Shown here piece after piece: positions 1 to 6,030 of a stretch of 7,683 bases of DNA. Source of the DNA: Clostridiales bacterium UBA4717. Lineage in GTDB: Bacteria > Bacillota > Clostridia > Oscillospirales > CAG-272. A model generated the notes under the pieces. It searched no databases. It was not told the DNA's origin and saw only the letters and a list, made by a program, of their open reading frames with translations. Within the stretch, counting starts at the first letter, position 1. Every line of letters begins with the position of its first letter. The stretch covers positions 2,402 through 10,084 of the forward strand of contig DHJP01000054.1 in assembly GCA_002404395.1 (NCBI GenBank), given 5' to 3'. A program made the position numbers and the translations under genes.

Positions 1-130
1 TCTCCATGTCGGCGTAGCCGACCCCAAAAATAATCTGTAATTTACGCGTCGGATCTGCCGACGCAGAAATTACGGCGCGAAGCCCGAGACTTCGTTCAAT
101 CAAGGCAAAGCCTTCGCGCTGTGCAGTCAT
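1..130 (-). CDS. Possible partial small ORF inside the palindromic element, unknown function
   Basis: Read on the minus strand from the ATG at 130-128, the frame stays open for 43 codons to the left edge. The peptide starts MTAQREGFALIERSLGL and continues through SASADPTRKLQIIFGVGY. No Shine-Dalgarno sequence is visible before the ATG. The coding sequence coincides with the hairpins, so the open frame may be a by-product of repeat structure rather than a selected gene. I do not recognise a domain and assign no function. If real, its C-terminal part lies outside the window, and it would be transcribed away from the M23 gene. Confidence 0.2.
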   Translation of the reverse strand, partial: MTAQREGFALIERSLGLRAVISASADPTRKLQIIFGVGYADME

Positions 131-140
131 AATCTGTAAT
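1..140. repeat. Palindrome-rich element, cut by the left edge (possible interspersed repeat)
   Basis: This stretch is a row of short hairpins: GTCGGC/GCCGAC at 8-13 and 17-22; a long imperfect stem at 36-52 and 58-74 (TAATTT..GCGTCGG against CCGACGC..AAATTA, two mismatches, 5-nt loop); CGAAG/CTTCG at 78-82 and 90-94; and AAGGC/GCCTT at 102-106 and 110-114. The 12-mer ATAATCTGTAAT occurs twice, at 30-41 and 129-140, 99 bp apart. Such density of stems outside a gene, with an abrupt change to different sequence after 140, fits an interspersed repeat or a miniature mobile element. The direct repeats could be an internal repeat or a target duplication. No family is recognised, and other copies cannot be seen in a single window. 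Confidence 0.45.
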
Positions 141-142
141 AA

Positions 143-246
143 TGTATACAAACCGTCTGTTGCGGCAAAATACCGCCGCGGGTCAGTCGGTAATGATCCA
201 AACGTATACCGGGCGGACGGTCAAAGCGTTTTCATATTTCCGCCCG
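143..246. other. GC-rich inverted-repeat cluster, no gene
   Basis: Within an otherwise AT-rich spacer this stretch has several arms that can pair: CGGGCGGA at 210-217 with TCCGCCCG at 239-246 (8 bp, 21-nt loop); TACCG at 171-175 with CGGTA at 188-192; and ACCGTC at 152-157 with GACGGT at 216-221, the last competing with the first. The 8-bp stem is followed only by TTTCCTGT, so it is a poor intrinsic terminator. It may be the remains of a terminator, a continuation of the repeat to the left, or a structured RNA. No coding sequence is supported here. From about 247 to 376 the spacer is AT-rich, with T-runs at 298-312 and one small hairpin (TCCCG/CGGGA, 342-356). Confidence 0.3.
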
Positions 247-376
247 TTTCCTGTAATTGTAATATATTCCCATGAAAAAATCAATAGTTTAAGCATATTT
301 TTTTATTTTTTTACATTTAAAACCGCCGCCCATACCGCCTGTCCCGCAAGTCGGGATATATTGTTTAAAATAAATG

Positions 377-405
377 TTGAAATCCGAAATAAATTGTGTT
401 ATAAT
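377..405 (+). promoter_or_regulatory. Sigma-A promoter of the M23-decarboxylase-holB-ricT operon
   Basis: The -35 box TTGAAA is at 377-382 and the -10 box TATAAT at 400-405, separated by 17 nt. TG at 397-398 makes it an extended -10 (TGTTATAAT). Transcription should start near 411-413, giving a leader of about 60 nt. This is the only near-consensus promoter seen before the first gene. The next good one is at 5901, so this promoter probably drives all four genes. Confidence 0.85.
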
Positions 406-423
406 TTAAACGTACGGCCGATT

Positions 424-435
424 TTCGATATCGAA
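424..435. promoter_or_regulatory. Perfect 12-bp palindrome just downstream of the promoter, possible operator
   Basis: TTCGATATCGAA is identical to its reverse complement and lies about 12-24 nt after the predicted transcription start. The location would suit a dimeric repressor acting as a roadblock. A short palindrome can also occur by chance, and no cognate regulator is identifiable. Confidence 0.25.
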
Positions 436-470
436 TACGGTCTTATACGACATGACGGGGTAAAATAACG

Positions 471-2093
471 ATGAAAAAAGCTTCGATTATAGTAATATGC
501 GTACTTATTGCATTTATACCGACATATATCGCCCTCGGCGCTTACTTCACTTCACAAAAGGTTCCGGTCACCGAAAGCACGGTTGAAAGTCTGAGTCTGA
601 GCGCTCCCAACGGCGAGTCTTTTTCGTATTCCAAGACCGACGGCGGGGACTTTATCGCCTTTGTGCTTGAAATGAACAAAAACTCCGAGAGACAGCTTGC
701 GCTTCCCGAGCCTTTGCTTGACGATCCGTACTATCTCTTCACCTTTTACAGCTTCGACAAAGCTACCGAATACAAATACTATTTTTCCAAGCAACCGAGC
801 GACGCTTATTATACCGACGCCGACGGCGCGGCTTTCAAGATCAGCGCCGACTATGCGCTTGAATTCCTTAAGCTTCCCGCGGCGCGCAGCGTTTATTCCG
901 ACTCAAGCGCCCCGAGCTTGCTTATCAACTCGTCGGAATTGCTCCCGAGTTCAATGTCATGGGAATACAGAGGCGCGGAAAACGCCTTTTATCCCGGTCT
1001 GGTATCAACCGAAAACGGTAATGAAACTTCGGTCGAGTCGTACGGCGCGCCCGTGCTTTCTTTCTCGCTTGAACCGGACACCGTCTCGATAAAACTGACT
1101 TCCGGAGATGAAACGCTCTTTGACGATTACTATTATAATCTCGCGAATTACGACTTCAGCGGCAAGGCGCTTGAAGCCGTGATAAACGCAAAATGGTATG
1201 AATCCGATGACCGCACCTATCGGGGAGAAGCGAGCTATAAAGTCTCGCTCGACTTTCTCACTCCGCCCGTGTTCTATCTTTCCTCGCCGAGCGCGCAGAA
1301 CGGCTCGCTCTTAACCGTTTCGGTCAGCGATGCCGTTGATCCGTCGCTTATCAGACTTAGCTTTGAACCGTCCCTCAGCATAGAGCCGAAGTTCTATAAG
1401 GTCGGCAACGCGGCATACGCGTTGCTCCCGATCTCGCCCGAGGTCAAGCCCGGAAGCTACACCGTACGCGCCTCGTATAACGGTCAGTCCGAATCGTCGT
1501 TCACGCTCGACGTTTCGGGTGCATATACCGCAGAATACCCCTACAACGTAGAAAAAACACTGTTTGATGATATATACACGGAAGCAAATGTCACCGCATA
1601 CAAAGAGCTGCTCGCCTCGTTCTTTGAACAGACCTCAAACGAGCCGCTTTTCTCGGGCACTTTCATTTCGGGTATGCCGCGAGGCACGTTTGAGTCCGCC
1701 GATTACGGAGACCGGCTGACGATATCCGAAAACAGCGTAATGTTCAGAAATCCCGGCGTATACTACAGCTGCACGAGGGTCTCCGATGTCACCGCAGTAA
1801 ACTCGGGCGTCGTGATCTATGCCGGAAGCGACAAGCTGGCGGGCAATATCGTTGCGCTTGACCACGGAATGGGACTTGTCAGCGTATATGCGCATCTCGG
1901 TGAGATTTCGGTAAAAGCCGGCGACAAGCTTGAGCGCGGCGACAAGCTCGGCGTTTCGGGCAGAACCGGACTTATATCAAAAAAATCCGCGACCACAACG
2001 CTTGCCAGAGTCGAAGTGTATTTGCACGGCGTGCCGGTCGATGTGGATCTGTTGATAAAAAAAGCGATCGAGCTTAAGTTTTCAGAACAGTGA
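471..2093 (+). CDS. Membrane-anchored protein with degenerate M23/LytM peptidase domain
   Basis: This 540-residue protein has a basic start (MKK) and a hydrophobic segment at residues 5-26, an uncleaved anchor or signal peptide, so the bulk should lie outside the membrane. Residues about 30-260 are not recognised; about 265-350 look beta-rich and Ig-like. Residues about 425-525 resemble the LytM/M23 fold: VNSGVVIYAG, NIVALDHGMGLVSVYAHL, VKAGDKLERGDKLGVSGRTG. Family enzymes need HxxxD and HLH zinc ligands plus the His of YAHL. Here His475 (YAHL) and probably Asp439 remain. The first zinc His is replaced in the stretch CTRVSDVTA, and the HLHFEV motif reads LARVEV (511-516). I infer a non-catalytic domain, perhaps binding peptidoglycan or partner proteins as SpoIIQ and EnvC do. 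The start has a weak SD (GGGG, 457-460), and the stop lies 9 nt before the decarboxylase start. Confidence 0.85.
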   Translation: MKKASIIVICVLIAFIPTYIALGAYFTSQKVPVTESTVESLSLSAPNGESFSYSKTDGGDFIAFVLEMNKNSERQLALPEPLLDDPYYLFTFYSFDKATEYKYYFSKQPSDAYYTDADGAAFKISADYALEFLKLPAARSVYSDSSAPSLLINSSELLPSSMSWEYRGAENAFYPGLVSTENGNETSVESYGAPVLSFSLEPDTVSIKLTSGDETLFDDYYYNLANYDFSGKALEAVINAKWYESDDRTYRGEASYKVSLDFLTPPVFYLSSPSAQNGSLLTVSVSDAVDPSLIRLSFEPSLSIEPKFYKVGNAAYALLPISPEVKPGSYTVRASYNGQSESSFTLDVSGAYTAEYPYNVEKTLFDDIYTEANVTAYKELLASFFEQTSNEPLFSGTFISGMPRGTFESADYGDRLTISENSVMFRNPGVYYSCTRVSDVTAVNSGVVIYAGSDKLAGNIVALDHGMGLVSVYAHLGEISVKAGDKLERGDKLGVSGRTGLISKKSATTTLARVEVYLHGVPVDVDLLIKKAIELKFSEQ

Positions 2094-2102
2094 CCGCGTC
2101 AT

Positions 2103-3410
2103 ATGAGCATGTTTAAAATAATTGAGTCGGTGCAAGCATACGCCGCCTCTGACCCCGCCCGATTCCATATGCCCGGACACAAAGGCAGGCTCGGTATGTT
2201 TGCCGAAGCTTCCGTGCTTGATCTGACCGAGCTTGAGGTCTCGGATGATCTGTACGCTCCGAAGTCGGGCTTTGCCGACGCGCTTGATATCATGACCGAT
2301 TTTTACGGTACTAAAGCCACCGTTATTTCGGCTCACGGCGCAACGCTCCCGATCTTCGCCGCCGTGTATCTTTACTCTAAGGAAAATCGACCGTTTCTTT
2401 GCTCGCGCAAGGTGCACCGCTCGGTAATAAACGCGCTCGCCGTCTGCGGATGCGGCGTCCGCTTCATCCCCGACACCGGAGACGGTATCGAGCTTTCCGC
2501 GCTGGAGGCGGCACTTTCGGATCCTGATTATTCGGGGCTTATACTGACCTCTGCCGATTACTACGGCAGACTTGAAGATCTTTCGCCTGTCATCGAAAAA
2601 TGCAAACGTGCGGATCTGCCCGTGATCGCCGACAACTCGCACGGCTCACATCTGTTTTTTGACGGCTCGAACGCACATCCGTTACGGCTCGGAGCAAACG
2701 CGGTGATCGATTCGTACCACAAAACTCTGCCGACAATGACCGGCGGAGCCTTGCTTCATACCATGGACTTTGACCGCGGCCGTGTTCTTGACGCGTTTAG
2801 ACTATTCGCTTCAACAAGCCCCTCGTATGTCATCTCGCTTTCGGTGCTTTCCGCCTTTGAGCTTATGAAAAACGACGGGTGCCGTCGGCTCTCACAGCTT
2901 CGCGAAACCGTAGCGGAAACAACGAACGTGCTGAAAAAGCTCGGAATGGGAGTCGCCTCATTCGCGCGCTCCGATCCGTACCGGTTCTGTACCGAGTGCG
3001 CAGGCTCCGCCGCACAATACTCGAGTTTTCTTTCAAAGCGGGGCGTAGTGTGCGAATTCTGCGACGATACTTACACGGTCTTCATACCGTCGGTAATGAA
3101 TAATGCCGCAGACTTCGGGCGGCTCATCGAAGCCACGCGCGAGTTCACCGCAACGCATGAAATAAAGCCCGCCGTGCGGCCTCCGCGATATCTGCATATT
3201 CCGGAACCTGCCGTAAGTATCCGCTCAGCCGTGTTTTCGGATAAGGAAACGATCGGATCGGAGCTTGCCGAGGGCAGGATCGCGGCAGAAGAATTGAGTC
3301 CGTATCCGCCGGGAATACCGCTGATAATCCCGGGGGAGCGCATCGACAAATGCGTGATCTCCGCGCTTATATCCGCAGGCTTTGACAAGATCAAAGTTAT
3401 GGCCCGCTAA
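2103..3410 (+). CDS. Orn/Lys/Arg decarboxylase-family PLP protein (YaaO-like)
   Basis: This 435-residue fold-type I PLP enzyme opens with the family signature FHMPGHKGRLG (21-31). The cofactor lysine is Lys207 in SYHKTLPTMTGGALLH. IADNSHGSH (175-183) matches the usual DEAHGAH, with Asp177 placed to bind the pyridine nitrogen. His105 (KVHRSV) fits the ring-stacking histidine. The C-terminal decarboxylase domain ends with YPPGIPLIIPGE (401-412). It would decarboxylate a basic amino acid to a polyamine or its precursor, but the substrate cannot be read from sequence, and YaaO relatives are poorly characterised. DNSHG instead of DEAHG and AHGAT (77-81) at the phosphate loop are departures from the common motifs. 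ATG 2103 has no clear SD and follows the M23 stop by 9 nt, which suggests translational coupling; ATG 2109 is an alternative start. Its position before holB-ricT matches yaaO of Bacillus. Confidence 0.85.
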   Translation: MSMFKIIESVQAYAASDPARFHMPGHKGRLGMFAEASVLDLTELEVSDDLYAPKSGFADALDIMTDFYGTKATVISAHGATLPIFAAVYLYSKENRPFLCSRKVHRSVINALAVCGCGVRFIPDTGDGIELSALEAALSDPDYSGLILTSADYYGRLEDLSPVIEKCKRADLPVIADNSHGSHLFFDGSNAHPLRLGANAVIDSYHKTLPTMTGGALLHTMDFDRGRVLDAFRLFASTSPSYVISLSVLSAFELMKNDGCRRLSQLRETVAETTNVLKKLGMGVASFARSDPYRFCTECAGSAAQYSSFLSKRGVVCEFCDDTYTVFIPSVMNNAADFGRLIEATREFTATHEIKPAVRPPRYLHIPEPAVSIRSAVFSDKETIGSELAEGRIAAEELSPYPPGIPLIIPGERIDKCVISALISAGFDKIKVMAR

Positions 3411-3419
3411 TTTCGGGCC
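3401..3419 (+). other. GC-rich hairpin over the decarboxylase stop codon
   Basis: GGCCCG (3401-3406) pairs perfectly with CGGGCC (3414-3419) around a 7-nt loop that contains the TAA at 3408-3410. There is no T-run after it, so it is not an intrinsic terminator. It might stabilise or mark a processing point in the operon mRNA, or tune holB translation. Confidence 0.35.
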
Positions 3420-3444
3420 GGAAATCCAAACTCGGGTAATAACC

Positions 3445-4452
3445 ATGCTTTTTTACGACTTTTTCGGCAACGACAGCATCAAGCGTCAGCTTGCCGACCC
3501 CGAATTCAAAAAACGTCTGCCTCATGCAATGATTATTGAAGGCAAAAACGGCTCAGGCAAACACTCGCTTGCAAAAGCGATCGCGCTTTCGGCAAACTGC
3601 AGCCATACCCCTCCCTGCCTTGAGTGCCCGATCTGCAAGAAACTGCTTGCCGACGAATCCCCCGACTTCATAACCGTCGGACTCACCGAGGGGCGCGCCT
3701 CGCTCGGAGTGGACTCCGTCCGCTTTGTCAGAAGCGATGTCTATATTACGCCGAACGATAACCTTTTCAAAATATATGTGATCGAATCCGCCGACAAACT
3801 GACGCCCGAAGCGCAGAATGCTTTTCTCAAGGTACTTGAGGAACCGCCGGAATATGCGGTCTTTATTCTGCTTTGCGAGAGCGCGGACTCTCTGCTCGTA
3901 ACGGTAAGAAGCCGCGCCCGAACACTCAAAACCGAAGTTTTCGGAAGCACGGCGCTGAAAAACTACCTGCGTGAAAACTATGCGGACAGATCAGGCTCCG
4001 ACGACGGGATCGAACTCGCGGCAATGCTCTCGGGCGGAACAGTCGGAGGTGCGCTTGAATATCTTAAGCCTGAAAACGCCGCGCGCGCGATCGAAGTTTA
4101 CAGGCAGTGTCTTGAGTTCGTCGAGCTTACGGTAAAGCGTTCACCCGCTTCAAAGCTGTATGCATATTTGTACGGGCTCGGACTTTCGCGCGAGGAAACG
4201 GCGGTCTTTTTCGAAAGACTCGCGCTTGCTTTCAGAGACGGTATTGCGCTTACGCTCGCCGCTGAGCCCGAACGCCTCTTTTTCATAAATGAGCAGGACG
4301 CCGAACGGCTGTCGTCAAGCTGTACGGTCTCGTTTCTGCTTGACGCGACGGCACTTTGCTCAAAATACCGCGAAACGCTTGATACCAACGCCGCGCTTCA
4401 GACCGTTCTGCCGGCGTTTGCTTCGGAAATAAAGAAATTACGCGGCAGGTGA
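3445..4452 (+). CDS. holB: DNA polymerase III subunit delta-prime (clamp loader)
   Basis: This 335-residue AAA+ protein is the clamp-loader subunit that works with delta and tau/gamma to place the sliding clamp on DNA in the cytoplasm. FFGNDSIKRQL begins the domain. The P-loop-like GKNGSGKH (33-40) has His where ATPases have Ser/Thr, as expected for the non-hydrolysing delta-prime. Cysteines 52, 58, 61 and 64 (CSHTPPCLECPIC) form the zinc module. VIESADKLTPEAQNAFLKVLEEPP (112-135) is the most diagnostic block. The family SRC motif reads SRA (156-158); its arginine, the finger that acts on a neighbouring subunit, is kept. An in-frame ATG at 3382 would add 21 residues but lies inside the decarboxylase gene; ATG 3445 fits the family start and has a weak SD (GGG at 3434-3436). 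The holB-ricT pairing agrees with Firmicutes synteny. Confidence 0.95.
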   Translation: MLFYDFFGNDSIKRQLADPEFKKRLPHAMIIEGKNGSGKHSLAKAIALSANCSHTPPCLECPICKKLLADESPDFITVGLTEGRASLGVDSVRFVRSDVYITPNDNLFKIYVIESADKLTPEAQNAFLKVLEEPPEYAVFILLCESADSLLVTVRSRARTLKTEVFGSTALKNYLRENYADRSGSDDGIELAAMLSGGTVGGALEYLKPENAARAIEVYRQCLEFVELTVKRSPASKLYAYLYGLGLSREETAVFFERLALAFRDGIALTLAAEPERLFFINEQDAERLSSSCTVSFLLDATALCSKYRETLDTNAALQTVLPAFASEIKKLRGR

Positions 4453-4462
4453 GCGCGCCTGC
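4445..4462 (+). other. Small hairpin over the holB stop codon
   Basis: GCAGG (4445-4449) pairs with CCTGC (4458-4462) around an 8-nt loop containing the TGA (4450-4452). It resembles the arrangement at the previous gene junction. It is not followed by T residues, so it is not a terminator. The stem is only 5 bp and could be chance. Confidence 0.2.
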
Positions 4463-4500
4463 GCCTGCTCTGACCGCTTCACAGCGAAAGGATATATACA

Positions 4501-5865
4501 ATGCCCAATAAAGAAACAAACGATAACGTCAGCCGGGTGGTGGCTGAATTTTTCAAGAAAAAGCCGCAAAGCGGAAATACTTCGCGGAATTTCAATCGCA
4601 GACCTTCCGAAGTGCGCAAACATTCCGAGCCTCGTAAGCCCTTTGCAAATGCCGAAAACACTGACGGCACCGTCAGTGCCGACAATGAGCGCACAAACGC
4701 CCCCGTGCCCGACAAGCGCGGCGCTTCCATTGAACGAAACGGCGAGGGAGGCTACAGGAACCGCCCCCGCAAAAATGCCAAAACGCAAGCCGTCAGCAGC
4801 GGCAATGCAGACGACGCAAACGCTTCCGGCACCGCTGAGCGCACGGAAGCTGCAGAACGCCGCCCGTTCAGAAAAAATCGCCGCGACCGCGGCTTTGACG
4901 GCACGCGGCGCAACCGTCAGGGCAATCCCGCCTCGGAAGCTCAAAGCAATGCCGCGCACGAAGATCACGATGAAGCCGCAGCGCAGGAGCTTGACGCTGC
5001 CGACTCAAGAATGTCCGACTCTCTGACCGATTACGATCCCGAAGCGAACACCGAGATCGTCGGAGTTTCATTCAAGCAGGGCGGAAAGATCTATTTCTTC
5101 GCCCCGGGCGAGCTTAAGCTGTCGCGCGGAGACACGGTAATAGTCGAGACCTCACGCGGACTTGAGTACGGCTTTGTACAGACTCCGAACTCCACCGTCA
5201 AAGCGCGCGAGATCATCTCAACGCTTAAAACGGTGGTCAGACCCGCCACCGCCGAGGACACCGCGCATTATGAAGATAATAACAGACGCGTCGCCGAGGC
5301 AATGAAAATATGCAGCGAACGGATCGCTTTCCGCGGGCTTGATATGAAGCTTGTGGACGTCGAATATACCTTTGACAATTCAAAATTACTCTTTTACTTC
5401 ACTTCGGATGCCAGAGTCGACTTTCGTGAACTTGTAAAAGATCTTGCCGGCATATTCAAAACGCGTATCGAACTGCGTCAGATAGGTATACGCGAAGAAA
5501 CAAAACTGATCGGCGGACTCGGCATCTGCGGCAGGCCTTTCTGTTGTAAATCTTTCCTCAATGACTTTGTTCAGGTTTCGATAAAGATGGCAAAAGAGCA
5601 GGGACTGTCGCTCAACTCGGCGAAGATCTCGGGCGCCTGCGGCAGACTGATGTGCTGTCTGCGCTATGAATATGAAACTTACGAGGACGAAATACGCCGC
5701 ACTCCGAAATGCGATACTCCGGTCATGACGCCTGACGGTCCCGGAGTGGTATGCGAAACCCAACCTCTCGCCGGACTTTGCAAGGTCAGATTGACAAAGG
5801 ACGGCGAGACTGTGATAAACGTATATCACCGCGACGATCTTAAACGCCGCGAAGCGAATGAATAA
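4501..5865 (+). CDS. ricT: RicT/YaaT, PSP1-domain RNA-processing factor with long disordered N-terminus
   Basis: This 454-residue protein is far longer than Bacillus RicT (about 275). The recognisable part starts near residue 185 (EIVGVSFKQGGKIYFF), followed by the PSP1 domain (about 230-320). The signature blocks GGLGICGRPFCC (338-349) and ISGACGRLMCCLRYE (376-390) follow. Their cysteines (343, 348, 349, 380, 385, 386) are those expected to hold [4Fe-4S] clusters in the RicA-RicF-RicT (Y) complex, which in Bacillus directs RNase Y maturation of mRNAs and affects sporulation, competence and biofilm genes. Residues about 23-183 are low-complexity and rich in Arg, Asn, Ala, Glu and Lys (for example RRPFRKNRRDRG at 120-131), probably disordered and possibly RNA-binding. 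A short helix-like segment (SRVVAEFFKKK, 11-21) precedes it. ATG 4501 has a good SD (AAAGGA, 4487-4492), which supports the long form; Met171 would give a short form but has no SD. Neither ricA nor ricF is in the window. Confidence 0.93.
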   Translation: MPNKETNDNVSRVVAEFFKKKPQSGNTSRNFNRRPSEVRKHSEPRKPFANAENTDGTVSADNERTNAPVPDKRGASIERNGEGGYRNRPRKNAKTQAVSSGNADDANASGTAERTEAAERRPFRKNRRDRGFDGTRRNRQGNPASEAQSNAAHEDHDEAAAQELDAADSRMSDSLTDYDPEANTEIVGVSFKQGGKIYFFAPGELKLSRGDTVIVETSRGLEYGFVQTPNSTVKAREIISTLKTVVRPATAEDTAHYEDNNRRVAEAMKICSERIAFRGLDMKLVDVEYTFDNSKLLFYFTSDARVDFRELVKDLAGIFKTRIELRQIGIREETKLIGGLGICGRPFCCKSFLNDFVQVSIKMAKEQGLSLNSAKISGACGRLMCCLRYEYETYEDEIRRTPKCDTPVMTPDGPGVVCETQPLAGLCKVRLTKDGETVINVYHRDDLKRREANE

Positions 5866-5891
5866 TTTACAATTTAGAAATTATTTTTTTT
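5861..5891 (+). terminator. Weak AT-only intrinsic terminator candidate after ricT
   Basis: AATAATTT (5861-5868) pairs perfectly with AAATTATT (5878-5885) around a 9-nt loop and is followed by a T-run to 5891. The stem has no G-C pair and starts within the ricT stop region, so efficiency is doubtful. Position and T-tail fit the end of the operon, just before the next promoter. Confidence 0.4.
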
Positions 5892-5900
5892 GAAAAATCG

Positions 5901-5928
5901 TTGTTTTTTGATTTTTATATGCTATAAT
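5901..5928 (+). promoter_or_regulatory. Extended -10 promoter of the ferredoxin gene
   Basis: A consensus -10 TATAAT at 5923-5928 is preceded by TG at 5920-5921, giving TGCTATAAT. A weak -35 (TTGTTT, 5901-5906) lies 16 nt upstream, which is tolerable with an extended -10. Transcription should begin near 5935, leaving a leader of about 95 nt. Confidence 0.8.
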
Positions 5929-5936
5929 GGTCGTGT

Positions 5937-5995
5937 GGCGGAGCAGGCGTATTCCGTACTCTGCTTATATTTTCCGCGTAAATGCGGAAACCGCC
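5937..5995 (+). promoter_or_regulatory. Structured 5' leader of the ferredoxin mRNA (three-way junction), possible cis-regulatory RNA
   Basis: From the predicted transcript start the leader can form three perfect helices: P1 GGCGG/CCGCC (5937-5941 with 5991-5995), P2 AGCAG/CTGCT (5942-5946 with 5961-5965) and P3 TTTCCGC/GCGGAAA (5971-5977 with 5984-5990). P1 abuts P2 and P3 directly, with only TATAT as a joining strand. That gives 17 pairs in 59 nt, which is compact. I do not recognise a known riboswitch class; purine riboswitches are also three-way junctions, but their arms and core do not match. About 21 nt separate it from the SD (GGAGGTG, 6017-6023), so an effect on translation is conceivable. 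Stem pairing is seen; function is inference. Confidence 0.4.
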
Positions 5996-6030
5996 TTAAT
6001 TATGCTTATTTCAGATGGAGGTGTAACTCG

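Noticed and set aside
275..312. AT-only stem (AAAAAAT with ATTTTTT) followed by T-run as a terminator
   Set aside because: The stem is made of A-T pairs from simple homopolymer runs and would be very unstable; no upstream + strand gene is visible to terminate.
452..463. Three-codon mini-ORF (ATG ACG GGG TAA) just before the M23 start
   Set aside because: It overlaps the only SD-like GGGG and has no SD of its own; too short to support as a leader peptide.
142..468. Open frame of 108 codons on the + strand before the M23 gene
   Set aside because: It runs through the consensus promoter and leader, has no SD, and its composition switches from basic to Phe/Tyr-rich in AT-rich DNA, as expected for non-coding sequence.
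3382..3444. Longer HolB start at ATG 3382
   Set aside because: It lies inside the decarboxylase gene, and the 21 added residues do not resemble the family; ATG 3445 gives the usual N-terminus.
4438..4968. Long minus-strand frame of 176 codons opposite ricT
   Set aside because: It mirrors the low-complexity, GC-rich ricT N-terminal coding sequence, has no SD or recognisable domain, and is best explained as a shadow.
5937..5995. Leader as a tRNA or known riboswitch
   Set aside because: Arm lengths do not match a tRNA cloverleaf, and conserved cores of the purine, TPP, fluoride or hammerhead classes are not visible.
5890..6030. In-frame upstream extension of the ferredoxin (47 more residues)
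   Set aside because: This stretch contains the promoter and leader; the SD at 6017-6023 and the family length fix the start at 6031.
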